From NCBI RefSeq assembly GCF_030297135.1, contig NZ_AP028065.1, positions 3,472,001 to 3,536,000 of the forward strand: a DNA stretch of 64,000 bases, written 5' to 3'. This document shows positions 9,035 through 17,968 of this stretch, piece by piece. Each line of letters begins with the position of its first letter. The first letter of the stretch is position 1. Source of the stretch: Pseudoalteromonas apostichopi (GTDB lineage: Bacteria > Pseudomonadota > Gammaproteobacteria > Enterobacterales > Alteromonadaceae). The translations under genes and the position numbers were made by a program. The notes under the pieces were generated by a model, which did no database searches, was not told the origin of the DNA, and was given only the letters and a program-made list of their open reading frames with translations.

Positions 9035-10387
9035 CTATTGATTGCTGGTGAAGCTTGCCAGCAATTTTTCACCTTGTTGCTCTGAAATACGGGCTATGGC
9101 TTTAAGCATATTAGTAATTTGTTCTCGGTCATACTCATTACTAATATGCGTATCGATATCTTCAATAATCGCCCCTAAATAAACAAACAAACTATCTGTT
9201 GCTTTTTCGTTATCAGATGCTCTAAACAATATATTTTTAAAAGCTTCAAGTACGTTAACCATGACATAGGCGTCATTTTTTGCGTAGTTACGAATAGGCG
9301 TAAAGTTATCGTGCAGTAGCTCATCGAATGATGTTTCGTGTATATAAAGGTGTGGTTGATTGTTCTCGCATCGTTTAAGCGAGTAATTAACATCATAAAT
9401 ATCTAAACGTAAAATCAATAAGATACTCAGCATATCAATGGCTTTTACCGCAGTGCCAGGATCATTAATCCCCGGACTCATGGCTTTTACTGCAATTTCT
9501 GAGATTTGTGTCATACCGTAGCGGTAATGGTCGCTGATATACTCTTCGATATAAAAGATAAAACAGTTTAGTAGTTGCTCTACAAGCTCTGGGTTGTCAG
9601 ATAAGTCAGTATCACATTTTAAAAACGGATAACCTTTAACCGTAAAGAAGCCTTGCTTAACCGAGATATAAATTTTTATACCGTGCTGTTGGCACAATGC
9701 GCACAATTTATCGCTATGTGCGCCTTTAAAGTAGCCTTCTGTTTTACTTTTTATGCTATGCCAGTCATCAAAGTCAGGAAAATGCTCAACTGGGTTTTCT
9801 TGTTGCATATTAATAATGCATTTAAGCTCGCCTTTGGTATTTTTAAATAGATCGTTTAACACATTATCGACCTGAATCGCTTTAGAAATTGAGTGAATAA
9901 AAAACACAAAAAATCCCAGCGAAATCAAACCAAAAACCAAAGAAAAGAAGATACCCAAAGATGGAATTCCCATATCTCCATCGCCAATGGTACGTATGTT
10001 TATCAACATTAATATAGTGTAGATAATACTACCAAGATAAAAGCCAAGCACTAATTGGTGCGATTTACGGGTAATTAGTCCAGGTAATACTCGAGGAGAA
10101 AGGCTAGCACTGGCGCTGTTTAGCACTACCATAACCATAGAAAAGCTAAAAACCGTTAACGAGATAATGCTTCCTGCAAGCGTACTGAGGATAGTTCGGG
10201 CGTTTTCTTCGCTGTCGACCAACAACACGCCAATCAGCTTTTTAAACTCCATTGATAGTGAAGAGTACTCTACTGCAATGCTAATTAATCCGAAAATCAA
10301 AAACATGACAGAGAGCATTGAAGGGTAAAAACCGATACTACTTACCATTTCACGGTAATTATCGGCAATTTTTCTTGGCGTAAACAT
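9035..10387 (-). CDS. DUF2254 family predicted membrane protein
   Basis: A 450-residue protein of the DUF2254 family. Four hydrophobic segments lie in the first 170 residues (about 20-45, 65-90, 110-130 and 140-165). A large soluble region follows, containing family-typical stretches such as the central QQHGIKIYISVKQGFF, and AVKAMSPGINDPGTAVKAID near residue 310. The function of the family is not established. The N-terminal architecture resembles small ion-channel or transport proteins, but that is only an impression. The start is supported by AAGGAAG ahead of the ATG at 10387. Gene and protein look intact. Confidence 0.85.
   Translation of the reverse strand: MFTPRKIADNYREMVSSIGFYPSMLSVMFLIFGLISIAVEYSSLSMEFKKLIGVLLVDSEENARTILSTLAGSIISLTVFSFSMVMVVLNSASASLSPRVLPGLITRKSHQLVLGFYLGSIIYTILMLINIRTIGDGDMGIPSLGIFFSLVFGLISLGFFVFFIHSISKAIQVDNVLNDLFKNTKGELKCIINMQQENPVEHFPDFDDWHSIKSKTEGYFKGAHSDKLCALCQQHGIKIYISVKQGFFTVKGYPFLKCDTDLSDNPELVEQLLNCFIFYIEEYISDHYRYGMTQISEIAVKAMSPGINDPGTAVKAIDMLSILLILRLDIYDVNYSLKRCENNQPHLYIHETSFDELLHDNFTPIRNYAKNDAYVMVNVLEAFKNILFRASDNEKATDSLFVYLGAIIEDIDTHISNEYDREQITNMLKAIARISEQQGEKLLASFTSNQ
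9041..9069. terminator. Bidirectional hairpin between convergent genes
   Basis: TTGCTGG and CCAGCAA form a stem followed by TTTTT on the plus strand. It terminates the SIMPL gene and lies inside the last codons of the opposite DUF2254 gene. Confidence 0.7.
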
Positions 10388-10506
10388 GCACTTCCTTAAG
10401 AACTGTTAGACATTAAATATCATACTGAGCTAACCTAACTACTTACTTAACAGCCTAGCAATAAACAGTGCTAAGCGTCTAACTTTAAATAAAAATTGGA
10501 AAAACT

Positions 10507-10881
10507 GTGATTGTTTCAACTTTTGCTGCCATTTTGGCCATTTTATACATCCAACTTAGCTTTCGTGTAATTAAACTTCGTAAAGCAAAACGTATTTCAC
10601 TAGGCGATGGTGGTGATGCAAGCCTACAAGCAGCTATACGTACCCATGCTAATTTTATTGAATATGTGCCATTTTCATTGATTCTGCTATTTTTATTAGA
10701 GTATCAGGGTCTTCCTAGCCATTTCTGCTATATTTTAGGTTCAATGCTTGTTGCAGGCCGTTTTTGTCATAGTTATGCACTCGTTGATAATATAATGAAA
10801 TTACGAGCGTTAGGAATGATACTCACCTTCTTAACTATTTTGATCAGTGCAGTGATGTTATTAGTTACACAGGTATTCTAA
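10507..10881 (+). CDS. MAPEG family membrane protein
   Basis: A 124-residue, four-helix membrane protein of the MAPEG family (membrane-associated proteins in eicosanoid and glutathione metabolism), which includes microsomal glutathione transferases. The family signature is visible as LQAAIRTHANFIEYVPFSLI with the conserved R-x-H-x-N-x-x-E arrangement. It starts with GTG at 10507. Bacterial MAPEG proteins of this short type have poorly defined substrates. The stop is one base before the ATG of the next gene, so it heads a small operon with a solute-binding-like protein and a sulfotransferase-like protein. Confidence 0.85.
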   Translation: MIVSTFAAILAILYIQLSFRVIKLRKAKRISLGDGGDASLQAAIRTHANFIEYVPFSLILLFLLEYQGLPSHFCYILGSMLVAGRFCHSYALVDNIMKLRALGMILTFLTILISAVMLLVTQVF

Positions 10882-10882
10882 T

Positions 10883-11788
10883 ATGCAGAAAGTTGTTTTT
10901 ACTCTTACCTTACTGTTTTTAACAAATATTTGTTCGGCAAATGTAAAAACAATCAATGCAAAAAAAGCGGTTGCTATTCCACCTGAAACTCTTAGGGTAA
11001 TTTACCCTAAGACTTTGCCAAACCTTGATGAAAAATTACTTTATCCTCTTATATTGCTTCGTACAGCACTTGAGAGAAGTGGTTATAATTTTACTTTAAC
11101 ACCGTCACCAAGACTATTAGGACAAAACAGAGTTCTTAGAGAAATAGCAACTGGAACTGGTATTAATGTGTATTGGAGTATGACCAATACTGAACGTGAA
11201 AAAATGTTATTGCCATTGAGAATTCCTATTTTTAAAGGACTGTTCGGGTGGCGTTTAATGTTTACAACTAAAAGGCAATTACCTTATCTAAGCCAAATCA
11301 AGACATACGACGATCTCAAAAATATTATATTTATACAAGGCCAGCACTGGCCTGACACAGATATTTTAAAAGGCAACAATTTAACTGTGGCTACTTCTCA
11401 AGATTTTGAGTCATTGTTCGTTATGCTTGATAAAGGAAGAGGGCAGTTATTTCCTCGCTCTATACTCGAAATAGAGGAGGAAAAGGCTAATTTCGAGAAA
11501 AAAATCGACTTGGTTGTTCTTCCGCAACTAATGCTTAAATATAAAAGCCCTATTTATTTCTTTTTTAACAAAGATAAGCCTGAAATTGCAAAAGCGGTGA
11601 ATGAGGGTTTAAAAGTTATGCGTAAAAACGGTGAATTTGACGAGCTATTCTTTAAATATAATGGTGATTTCATTAAAAATGCCCACGTTCATGACAAGAT
11701 TATTATAGAATTGAACAATAACGAATTACCAAGGTTAACCCCAGTAGAAGATAAGTCGCTGTGGTTATCTATTGATAAGGTGCCATGA
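10883..11788 (+). CDS. Periplasmic solute-binding-like protein (family 3 fold)
   Basis: A 301-residue secreted protein with a signal peptide of about 20 residues (ending NICSANV). The body resembles the extracellular solute-binding protein family 3 fold, with the C-terminal KAVNEGLKVMRKNGEFDELFFKYNGD typical of such proteins. There is no ABC permease or ATPase gene nearby, and such orphan proteins are common in Alteromonadales. It could be a free binding protein or a sensor partner. Its gene overlaps the next gene by four bases (ATGA) and follows the MAPEG gene by one base, so translation of the three is probably coupled. Ligand unknown. Confidence 0.7.
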   Translation: MQKVVFTLTLLFLTNICSANVKTINAKKAVAIPPETLRVIYPKTLPNLDEKLLYPLILLRTALERSGYNFTLTPSPRLLGQNRVLREIATGTGINVYWSMTNTEREKMLLPLRIPIFKGLFGWRLMFTTKRQLPYLSQIKTYDDLKNIIFIQGQHWPDTDILKGNNLTVATSQDFESLFVMLDKGRGQLFPRSILEIEEEKANFEKKIDLVVLPQLMLKYKSPIYFFFNKDKPEIAKAVNEGLKVMRKNGEFDELFFKYNGDFIKNAHVHDKIIIELNNNELPRLTPVEDKSLWLSIDKVP

Positions 11789-12417
11789 GCTCAAAAATTT
11801 TTATAATCGGTTTACCACGAACCGGCACAACCAGTATATGTAACAGCTTTTTAGAACTCGGCTATAAAACCTCGCACACAGCCTATACCCAACAAGCAAT
11901 TACCAACGCAGACGTTATTGCCGACACCCCTGTATTTAGTGAATATGTTTTACTTGATAAACACTTTGCAAACAGCCGCTTTATAAATCTTGAGCGCGAC
12001 TTAGCTAAATGGCTACCATCAATCAGGCAGCTATTAACACGTATGCACACTAATTTAATGCGCCCAGACGGTGGCTTTAATATTCACTTAAAACGCTGTT
12101 ATCTTGATGTGTTTGGCCACTATAGTTTGGCAGATTTAGAATCTGATGAGTATTTAACAGCCTGTTATCAGCGCCATCAACAGCAAATAGCAGATTACTT
12201 TAAAGGCTGTGAACATCAATTACTAACACTTAATGTTGCTGACCCTAATAGCCCGCAACTATTGCAGCAGTTTTTAAGCACGGAACAACCAATCAGCTTT
12301 AAACAGCTTAATATTGGGGGCAAGGTCACAGCTTGGAATGACATAAAACACCCAGATAAAGTGTCATCAACCCGAAGTGGTAAAATTGATAAATCTCTTG
12401 GTTATAATCATAAGTAA
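11785..12417 (+). CDS. Sulfotransferase-like P-loop protein
   Basis: A 210-residue cytosolic protein. The N-terminus KIFIIGLPRTGTTSICNSF is the 5'-phosphosulfate (PAPS) binding loop of the sulfotransferase superfamily. A second block, FANSRFINLERDL at about residue 55, could be the 3'-phosphate region. At 210 residues it is shorter than most carbohydrate sulfotransferases, so it may be a minimal member. The predicted role is transfer of sulfate from PAPS to an unknown acceptor. It is translationally coupled to the solute-binding-like gene by a four-base overlap. Confidence 0.7.
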   Translation: MSSKIFIIGLPRTGTTSICNSFLELGYKTSHTAYTQQAITNADVIADTPVFSEYVLLDKHFANSRFINLERDLAKWLPSIRQLLTRMHTNLMRPDGGFNIHLKRCYLDVFGHYSLADLESDEYLTACYQRHQQQIADYFKGCEHQLLTLNVADPNSPQLLQQFLSTEQPISFKQLNIGGKVTAWNDIKHPDKVSSTRSGKIDKSLGYNHK

Positions 12418-12462
12418 AATACGCTAAAATCGCCGCCATTATAAGTTAAGTTGTTCCTTATT

Positions 12463-13035
12463 ATGTTTGAATTAAAATACCACACGCCATTTGAATGGAC
12501 AGAAGGAGTCTTGGCTGACTTCAATACCTTTTTACAAGATCATGCTGCAGCAGAAAAAAAAGCCTCTGGTATGGCTATGTCTATGCTTTCACACTACCCA
12601 GATCGTCGTAAGCTCGTTAAAGCTATGACTGATTTAGCGTTAGAAGAAATGATTCATTTTAAGCAAGTTTTAAAATTACTAATGGAACGTGATGTTTCAC
12701 TTGGTAATGATCAAAAAGATCCTTACATCAAACAAATTCGCGCGGTTTTCAGAAATGGTCGTGATGAATTTTTAATGGACCGCTTATTAGTCGCTGGAGT
12801 AATAGAAGCTCGCGGACATGAGCGTTTTTCGCTTGTCGCTGAAGCCTTACCAGCAGGTAAAGAAAAAGAGTTTTATGTCGCGATTGCTAAATCAGAAGAA
12901 AAACATAAAAACTTATTCGTTGAACTTGCCTACGAGTATTTCGATAAGCAAGAAGTTGATGCTCGCCTTGAAGAAATCCTTATCGCAGAAGCTGAAATCT
13001 GTAAAAATATACCGTTTACAGCGGCACTTCACTAG
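12463..13035 (+). CDS. miaE: tRNA-(ms2io6A)-hydroxylase, ferritin-like diiron enzyme
   Basis: A 190-residue non-heme diiron monooxygenase that hydroxylates the isopentenyl group of ms2i6A37 in tRNAs reading UNN codons. The four-helix ferritin-like iron-binding pattern is visible: a glutamate in AAAEKKASG, E-x-x-H in ALEEMIHF, a glutamate in VIEARGHERF, and E-x-x-H in KSEEKHKNLF. The ATG at 12463 is preferred to an in-frame TTG at 12451 because homologues begin close to the FELKYxTP block. The ribosome binding site is weak in either case. A strong hairpin follows the stop codon. Confidence 0.88.
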   Translation: MFELKYHTPFEWTEGVLADFNTFLQDHAAAEKKASGMAMSMLSHYPDRRKLVKAMTDLALEEMIHFKQVLKLLMERDVSLGNDQKDPYIKQIRAVFRNGRDEFLMDRLLVAGVIEARGHERFSLVAEALPAGKEKEFYVAIAKSEEKHKNLFVELAYEYFDKQEVDARLEEILIAEAEICKNIPFTAALH

Positions 13036-13043
13036 TAGTGATG

Positions 13044-13077
13044 TTAATGTATTAGGCTAGTTTGCCTAATACATTAA
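13044..13077 (+). terminator. Hairpin after miaE
   Basis: Two perfect 14-base arms (TTAATGTATTAGGC and its complement) surround a six-base loop just after the miaE stop. The 3' T tract is short, so it may act as a terminator or as an mRNA 3'-end stabiliser. Confidence 0.6.
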
Positions 13078-13204
13078 ACAACATTTAAAACAAGAATTAA
13101 GTATCTTGAAAATATTTTTACCAATCCTAATTAATTAAATAAACAGCATACATTCATCTTCATCACCTATAGTTAGGTTAGTACCTAATTTTGAGGAATA
13201 GAGC

Positions 13205-13576
13205 ATGAAATGGATGATGACTCTTACGACGTTGTCGTTAATAGGGATTGTAATCACCGGTAATTCAATTTATACAGAAGTGAAACTCTTTCGTTCGAAT
13301 GACAAGCCATCCGAAATAACAGCAAGTATGTATCGTTCGTTAATTTGGCATAGCGATATCTATAAAGAAGAGCAATTTTTAAATACGGCACGAAGCTACT
13401 TCAGCGATGGCATAATTGATACCCGTGAATACAGTAAATTAACTAGCTTAGCGAATAAAGTTGCTGGCCCAATTATTTACATTCAAGAAAACGATGAGCA
13501 GCTATGGCATGCACGGCTCACCTATAAAAAATACCTTGATGATCAAACTGTCGAACGACTGGCAAGCTTACATTGA
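13205..13576 (+). CDS. Hypothetical protein with N-terminal membrane anchor
   Basis: This 123-residue protein is not recognised. One hydrophobic segment (about residues 4-20) could be an uncleaved anchor or a signal peptide. The remainder is hydrophilic with TAxSYFxDGxIDxxEYxxL, which loosely resembles an EF-hand-like or helical-hairpin region, but not well enough to call. A GAGG-type ribosome binding site precedes the ATG. The last nine bases overlap the convergent phosphatase gene. Confidence 0.55.
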   Translation: MKWMMTLTTLSLIGIVITGNSIYTEVKLFRSNDKPSEITASMYRSLIWHSDIYKEEQFLNTARSYFSDGIIDTREYSKLTSLANKVAGPIIYIQENDEQLWHARLTYKKYLDDQTVERLASLH

Positions 13577-14275
13577 TGAAAACTGGTTTATCAGTGTTTT
13601 AAGCTCAACTATAGTAGGCTTACCACTGAGGTAATTTGTGTCAAGATGATAGCTATTACCTAGCCAATAAGGCTCTTTAGTGGTGTTATGACCGTGCACT
13701 GAAAAATCGATACTTGGGTTTATTACTGGCTTCTTTGCTTTGGTTAAAGCTCTATCCCAAAGTAGTAAACTAATAGCTTTTTCTTTATCTTTTGTTGGAT
13801 TATTCCAATCCCAATCAGCGCACGTGGTATGCGAGAGGCCGATTTTTATACCAGCGTATTCAACAAAATAAGAAAGAGGGCACTTTAGAAGTTGCTGAAA
13901 GACAAATTTAAGCTCTTCATCGGTTGCTTGGGTGTGCCAATGGCCGCCATTTTCAACCCATAAGCGATAATAATCTTCATTATTTGCTAATAATGATTCA
14001 AGTAGCATGTGCTCGTGGTTACCTAAACACATGTTTACACCCAACTCTTTAAAACGTCTTAATAAAGCAATGCTGTTATCACCCCGGTCTATTACATCGC
14101 CGAGTGAAAAGAGAATATCCGTGCTTGGATTAAAATTGACAGAGCAGAGCGCCTGTTCAAATTTAGTTAAATCTGCATCTAAATCGCCAATGACAAAAAC
14201 ACGCTTATGTTCAGCAATTTGCAGCTTAACTTGAATAGGGTTTTGTGAGGCATGCTGGCTTTCAACTAAATTCAA
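13568..14275 (-). CDS. PPP-family metallophosphoesterase with altered first motif
   Basis: A 235-residue protein of the calcineurin-like/PPP serine-threonine phosphatase superfamily, related to bacterial PrpA/PrpE and ApaH-type enzymes. The GDVIDRG motif (metal-binding Asp plus catalytic Arg environment) and GNHE are intact, and SVHGHN supplies the late histidines. The first motif, normally GDxHG, reads GDLDAD, so the usual metal-ligand histidine is replaced by aspartate. The protein may still bind metals, but with changed geometry, or may be impaired. The substrate could be phosphoprotein or a dinucleoside polyphosphate. Confidence 0.8.
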   Translation of the reverse strand: MNLVESQHASQNPIQVKLQIAEHKRVFVIGDLDADLTKFEQALCSVNFNPSTDILFSLGDVIDRGDNSIALLRRFKELGVNMCLGNHEHMLLESLLANNEDYYRLWVENGGHWHTQATDEELKFVFQQLLKCPLSYFVEYAGIKIGLSHTTCADWDWNNPTKDKEKAISLLLWDRALTKAKKPVINPSIDFSVHGHNTTKEPYWLGNSYHLDTNYLSGKPTIVELKTLINQFSSM

Positions 14276-14497
14276 AATAGATTCCTTTAAATGTTCAGTG
14301 GCTTAAGAGTAACATAACTCGTTGCCATTTAGGCAGTGGATGGTTATTATAAGAGCTCATTTTTAGGAGTAGCCGCCAACATGAACATCTAAACCTGTTA
14401 TCCAATTTCAATTTATCTTTTTGGACCAACAGGGTTAGTAGGCGTTGCTCACTATCACTTACATTATTATATTCCTTCTCGTGTGATCAAACGCCTA

Positions 14498-14659
14498 ATA
14501 CCAATTCTCTTAATTAAGTGGTCTATTTTGAGGCAATAAAACATCGTCGATAACAAGGCAAAAATTTCGTTATTAAGTTGTTCTTAATGAGATATTTTTA
14601 ACGAAGGTGGCGGCAGGTTTTATCCCTCAAAATGATTAAGTATTATTGTGGATTGGTAT
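14498..14659. repeat. MITE-like element with imperfect terminal inverted repeats
   Basis: A 162-base segment bounded by ATACCAAT on the left and its complement ATTGGTAT on the right. The inverted similarity continues inward through TTAAGT-like and ATTTTGAGG blocks (CTATTTTGAGG on the left, CCTCAAAAT on the right). It encodes nothing. This is the size and structure of a miniature inverted-repeat element or a dispersed chromosomal repeat. The outer right-hand 20 bases recur exactly at 37559-37578. Confidence 0.6.
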
Positions 14660-14667
14660 CACTGCCC
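14648..14667 (+). repeat. 20-base direct repeat, copy 1
   Basis: A 20-base sequence (starting GTGGATTGG and ending CACTGCCC) is found identically at 37559-37578. Here it forms the right end of the MITE-like element and lies immediately upstream of the ABC-F gene. Confidence 0.8.
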
Positions 14668-14686
14668 CTGTACTACAGGAGGCACT

Positions 14687-16279
14687 ATGCCACAACTTCA
14701 AGCTTTCAATTTATGTTATCAACATGGCAATGGCGATGTTGTATTTAACGACCTTTCATTTTCTCTCACTGCAAAAGTTACTGCGTTAGTTGGCAGGAAC
14801 GGCTGCGGTAAATCTATATTAGCGTCAATACTTGCTAAGCAAAAAAAGCCAAGCTCTGGCACGGTTGTTTGTAATTCAACCCTTGGCTTTTATGAGCAAA
14901 TAGACGATGTAAATCAGGCTGATAATCTAACAATTGCAGAGGCTATTGGCTTAGAGTCTATGTTTAATGCCCTTGAAGCGATAAACCAAGGGCAAGTTAC
15001 AGAACAAAATTTAACTTTGCTAGAAGACAATTGGGACTTACCAGAGCGCTTTAAGGCAGAGCTTTTGAGGCTAGGTGTTAAAAGCACTGATACTGAAATT
15101 TTGAGTGACAGTAAAGCAAGCAAATATTTAAGTGGCGGCCAGTTTAGTCAATTAAAGCTCTGGGCGCTATTTAACTTCTTTAATCACGATATTTTAATAC
15201 TCGATGAACCTTCAAACCACCTAGATGCACACGGTAAGCGCTGGCTTATAGAGCAAATTAACAAATTTAAAGGACAAATATTACTGATTAGTCACGACCA
15301 AGAATTATTAGAACAAGCCCATGAAATATGGGAACTAACAACCCTTGGTTTAACACAATATGGTACGTGTTTTTCACAATACCAAAGTCAAAAGAAGAAG
15401 CAAGTTGCTGCGCTTGCAAACAAATTAAACCACGTTGTTAAACAGCAAACAATACTCAAAACAGCAGAGCAATTACAACAGCAAAAAACACTTAAGCGAG
15501 CAGCTCAGGGCGCAGCACTTAGAAAGTCTGGTAGTCAACCTAAAGTGTTAATGGATGCGAAAAAAGATAAAGCTAGCGCTAATTTATCATCACAAAGTAA
15601 AAACGCCGCTAAGCGAGAGGGTATGCTGACTAGGAATAAACATGAGCTTTCTAGCCAGCTTGAACATGTTCAAGCGCAGCAATTTTACTTAGCGCAATCA
15701 AATGAAGCTAAGCATCATAAGGTACTCAGCCTTCAGGATGTTGTATTAGCACACGGAGTACAAAAGCCACTTAATTTTCAGGTATTCAGTGATGATAAAA
15801 TTTATTTAGCGGGTGCTAATGGCACTGGTAAATCAACCTTACTTAAAACTCTGAACCACGATATACCAGTAAAAGCAGGGCAGTTACATTGCAATCAAGC
15901 ACTCTATTACTTAGACCAACATTTTACATTAATACACAATGAGCTAACCCTGCTTGAAAACGTGATGACTTACTGCAAAAACCTAGATGAAAGCACAGCA
16001 CGAACTCTACTTGCCAGTATTGGCTTTAGAAAAGACGCGGTTTTTAAACACGCCGCATTTTTAAGTGGTGGTGAAAAAATTAAGCTCGCCATGTGTATCG
16101 TCAGTAATATTGAAAACACCGCATTTTTGTTACTCGATGAGCCCGATAACCATCTCGACCTAGAATCAAAACAGCTCTTAGCTAAGTCATTACAGGGCTT
16201 TAAAGGCGGGTTTATACTCGTAAGCCATGATAAATACTTTGTAGAAAGCATCGGCTGCACTAGGCAAATTGGTTTATAA
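14687..16279 (+). CDS. ABC-F family ATPase
   Basis: A 530-residue soluble protein with two ABC ATPase domains and no membrane segments, which places it in the ABC-F class (ribosome-associated translation factors and antibiotic-resistance proteins). Domain 1 has Walker A GRNGCGKS, signature LSGGQ and Walker B ILILDEPSNHLD. Domain 2 has GANGTGKS, LSGGE and FLLLDEPDNHLD. A charged, coiled linker (about residues 230-310) joins them. The start is fixed by a strong CAGGAGGC Shine-Dalgarno before the ATG at 14687, so an in-frame GTG at 14648 inside the repeat is not used. The subfamily (EttA, Uup, YheS or other) is not assigned. Confidence 0.9.
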   Translation: MPQLQAFNLCYQHGNGDVVFNDLSFSLTAKVTALVGRNGCGKSILASILAKQKKPSSGTVVCNSTLGFYEQIDDVNQADNLTIAEAIGLESMFNALEAINQGQVTEQNLTLLEDNWDLPERFKAELLRLGVKSTDTEILSDSKASKYLSGGQFSQLKLWALFNFFNHDILILDEPSNHLDAHGKRWLIEQINKFKGQILLISHDQELLEQAHEIWELTTLGLTQYGTCFSQYQSQKKKQVAALANKLNHVVKQQTILKTAEQLQQQKTLKRAAQGAALRKSGSQPKVLMDAKKDKASANLSSQSKNAAKREGMLTRNKHELSSQLEHVQAQQFYLAQSNEAKHHKVLSLQDVVLAHGVQKPLNFQVFSDDKIYLAGANGTGKSTLLKTLNHDIPVKAGQLHCNQALYYLDQHFTLIHNELTLLENVMTYCKNLDESTARTLLASIGFRKDAVFKHAAFLSGGEKIKLAMCIVSNIENTAFLLLDEPDNHLDLESKQLLAKSLQGFKGGFILVSHDKYFVESIGCTRQIGL

Positions 16280-16338
16280 AATAGTCATTTATAAATAAGC
16301 GTGCTAGGGTGGTTGTAGGTACATGACAAGGAATGACT

Positions 16339-16710
16339 ATGAATTTTACAGCCACTTACCGCATTTTTACTGCTTTATTCATGCTGATGGTAACCATAGG
16401 TTTAGGCATGACGCTCAATGATTTTACTTTGGTGATTTACGTGTTCGTGCCGTTATTGCTTATGCAAGGTATGTCATTTATGCCATTTTTTAAACAGCGA
16501 AAACTGCGATTAATACTCTTTGCAGCCCCAATTGTTATTCTTTACTGCTTTGGCTTTTACCCTTGGATTACAAATTACCAAGAAGTCGCCGTTTCATCAT
16601 CCACTTCAACCCTTGATTTCATCATTATCCCAGTTTGGGCCACTTTCTACGGCGCGGGTTTTGTGGTACTACATGAAATTGGGCTAGGTGTTGCTAGGGC
16701 GTTTAATTGA
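16339..16710 (+). CDS. Hypothetical four-helix membrane protein
   Basis: A 123-residue, highly hydrophobic protein with four predicted transmembrane helices (roughly residues 4-25, 28-48, 56-75 and 90-115). No family is recognised. There are two ATGs six bases apart. AAGGA at 16328 is correctly spaced only from the second (16339), which is chosen here. It follows the ABC-F gene by about 60 bases on the same strand. Confidence 0.6.
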   Translation: MNFTATYRIFTALFMLMVTIGLGMTLNDFTLVIYVFVPLLLMQGMSFMPFFKQRKLRLILFAAPIVILYCFGFYPWITNYQEVAVSSSTSTLDFIIIPVWATFYGAGFVVLHEIGLGVARAFN

Positions 16711-16920
16711 GGAAGGTGAAAGAGTTTTAGCACTAGTTTCTTATGGTTGTACTACTAAGGCTTTGCTTATAATTTATATTACAGAGTTAATCAGTAACGG
16801 TAAAAGCTCTTTTATATAAAGAGCTTAACTAAAAAGTGCATGACAATTTGACTTAATGATTAAAGGGAATAAAAACTTGCTTTTGAAGTTAAATTTTCAA
16901 GGTTTTATGAAAAAAGTACT

Positions 16921-17769
16921 TTATTTACCTTGAACTCCTCCAAACTTCAAAATTAATGCATCAAACTCATTTCTATCAGCTGAAAATGCATAACCTACAT
17001 CAACTAAAAAGGTTAACTCTATAAGATTATCTTTCGATTTATTGATGTTGTAACCTTTAATAAAGTCATACTTCATTGTTGCAGTCGTAAGATTTTTGGC
17101 TGAATCCTCATTCGGAAATAAATAGTTCAATACTAAAGAATTTCTATCATTTTTAAGAAATTGATCTTTATTAAAATCTGCTCTCTTATTGGTTTGCTTC
17201 AAAAACTCTTGTCTAAGAAGCTTCAATTCCTCAAGAATGTATGTATCGCTTGAAACTTCTTTTGACTCAATTTTAGCTACCTTGAATTCACCGAAATGCT
17301 TCAAAAAGGTTGTATAGTTTTTATCATCCTGTGATTTTTCATAAGTTGATTTAACTTTTTCTTTAAGTTTTTTCTTAAAATCAACAATCTTAGAGAATCT
17401 TAGATCTCTTGGATATTCTAAATGTTCTATTGCAGAAGTATCAAAAGAATAAGGAGTAATATCATCTTTTATAATAATTGTCGGTTTATCAAAGGCTAAC
17501 CTCATACCCAACTCAAACATTACATTGGGGTTTTTAGCACTCACATCACAAACAACAATTGGGTTATCATATAAATTTTGGACAATTCTTTTCTGAATCA
17601 CGCCTGAATCATCAGATTCACTAACTAAAGCTGAATCAAACCCAGCATCGGATATGGAATCTTTGATTATTAATAAAACCTCTTCCCAATGCTTCTCACT
17701 GCAACCATCGGTTGGAGAAATTGGCATTACAATTCCACAGAATAATTTTTTTTCTAAGTCATTAGCCAT
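16921..17769 (-). CDS. Nucleoside 2-deoxyribosyltransferase-like / TIR-like protein
   Basis: A 282-residue protein. The N-terminal 150 residues resemble the Rossmann-like fold shared by nucleoside 2-deoxyribosyltransferases and TIR-type NAD hydrolases. FCGIVMPIS is strand 1. VCDVSAKNPNVMFELGMRLAFDKPTIII carries a glutamate in the N-x-x-x-x-E-L-G context usually held to be catalytic. A lysine-rich helical stretch (about 150-230) and an unrecognised C-terminal domain follow. The start is set at the ATG 17769 by AGGCGG upstream, because the longer frame to 17823 adds an unsupported 18-residue leader. Similar domains occur as effectors in phage-defence systems, but this is a resemblance, not a demonstrated role. 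Confidence 0.55.
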   Translation of the reverse strand: MANDLEKKLFCGIVMPISPTDGCSEKHWEEVLLIIKDSISDAGFDSALVSESDDSGVIQKRIVQNLYDNPIVVCDVSAKNPNVMFELGMRLAFDKPTIIIKDDITPYSFDTSAIEHLEYPRDLRFSKIVDFKKKLKEKVKSTYEKSQDDKNYTTFLKHFGEFKVAKIESKEVSSDTYILEELKLLRQEFLKQTNKRADFNKDQFLKNDRNSLVLNYLFPNEDSAKNLTTATMKYDFIKGYNINKSKDNLIELTFLVDVGYAFSADRNEFDALILKFGGVQGK

Positions 17770-17899
17770 ATATATCCGCCTAAATATTGTCATTAGATAA
17801 AATATTACATAGAAGATATACATATCAAAAGGATATTTTGAACATTTATTGCTTAAATAACATATGAGTGGACTTAGCTTTTTACTTTTCTACATATGA

Positions 17900-17920
17900 A
17901 AAGGGCATAAGCCCTTTGTT
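17900..17920 (-). terminator. Hairpin terminator below the 195-residue membrane protein gene
   Basis: The stem AAAGGGC / GCCCTTT with a short loop is followed by TTTTC on the minus strand. It lies 50 bases past the stop at 17969, which suggests that the downstream deoxyribosyltransferase-like gene has its own promoter. Confidence 0.6.
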
Positions 17921-17968
17921 TAAAATGATATCTCACAAAGTGTTAAGACATTTTCGTATAATAAAGGT

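Larger units (their letters stand above)
14276..14686. other. Intergenic region with a repeat element
   Basis: About 410 bases without a gene. The left part (14276-14497) shows nothing recognisable. The right part is the MITE-like element at 14498-14659 followed by the Shine-Dalgarno of the ABC-F gene. Confidence 0.5.
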
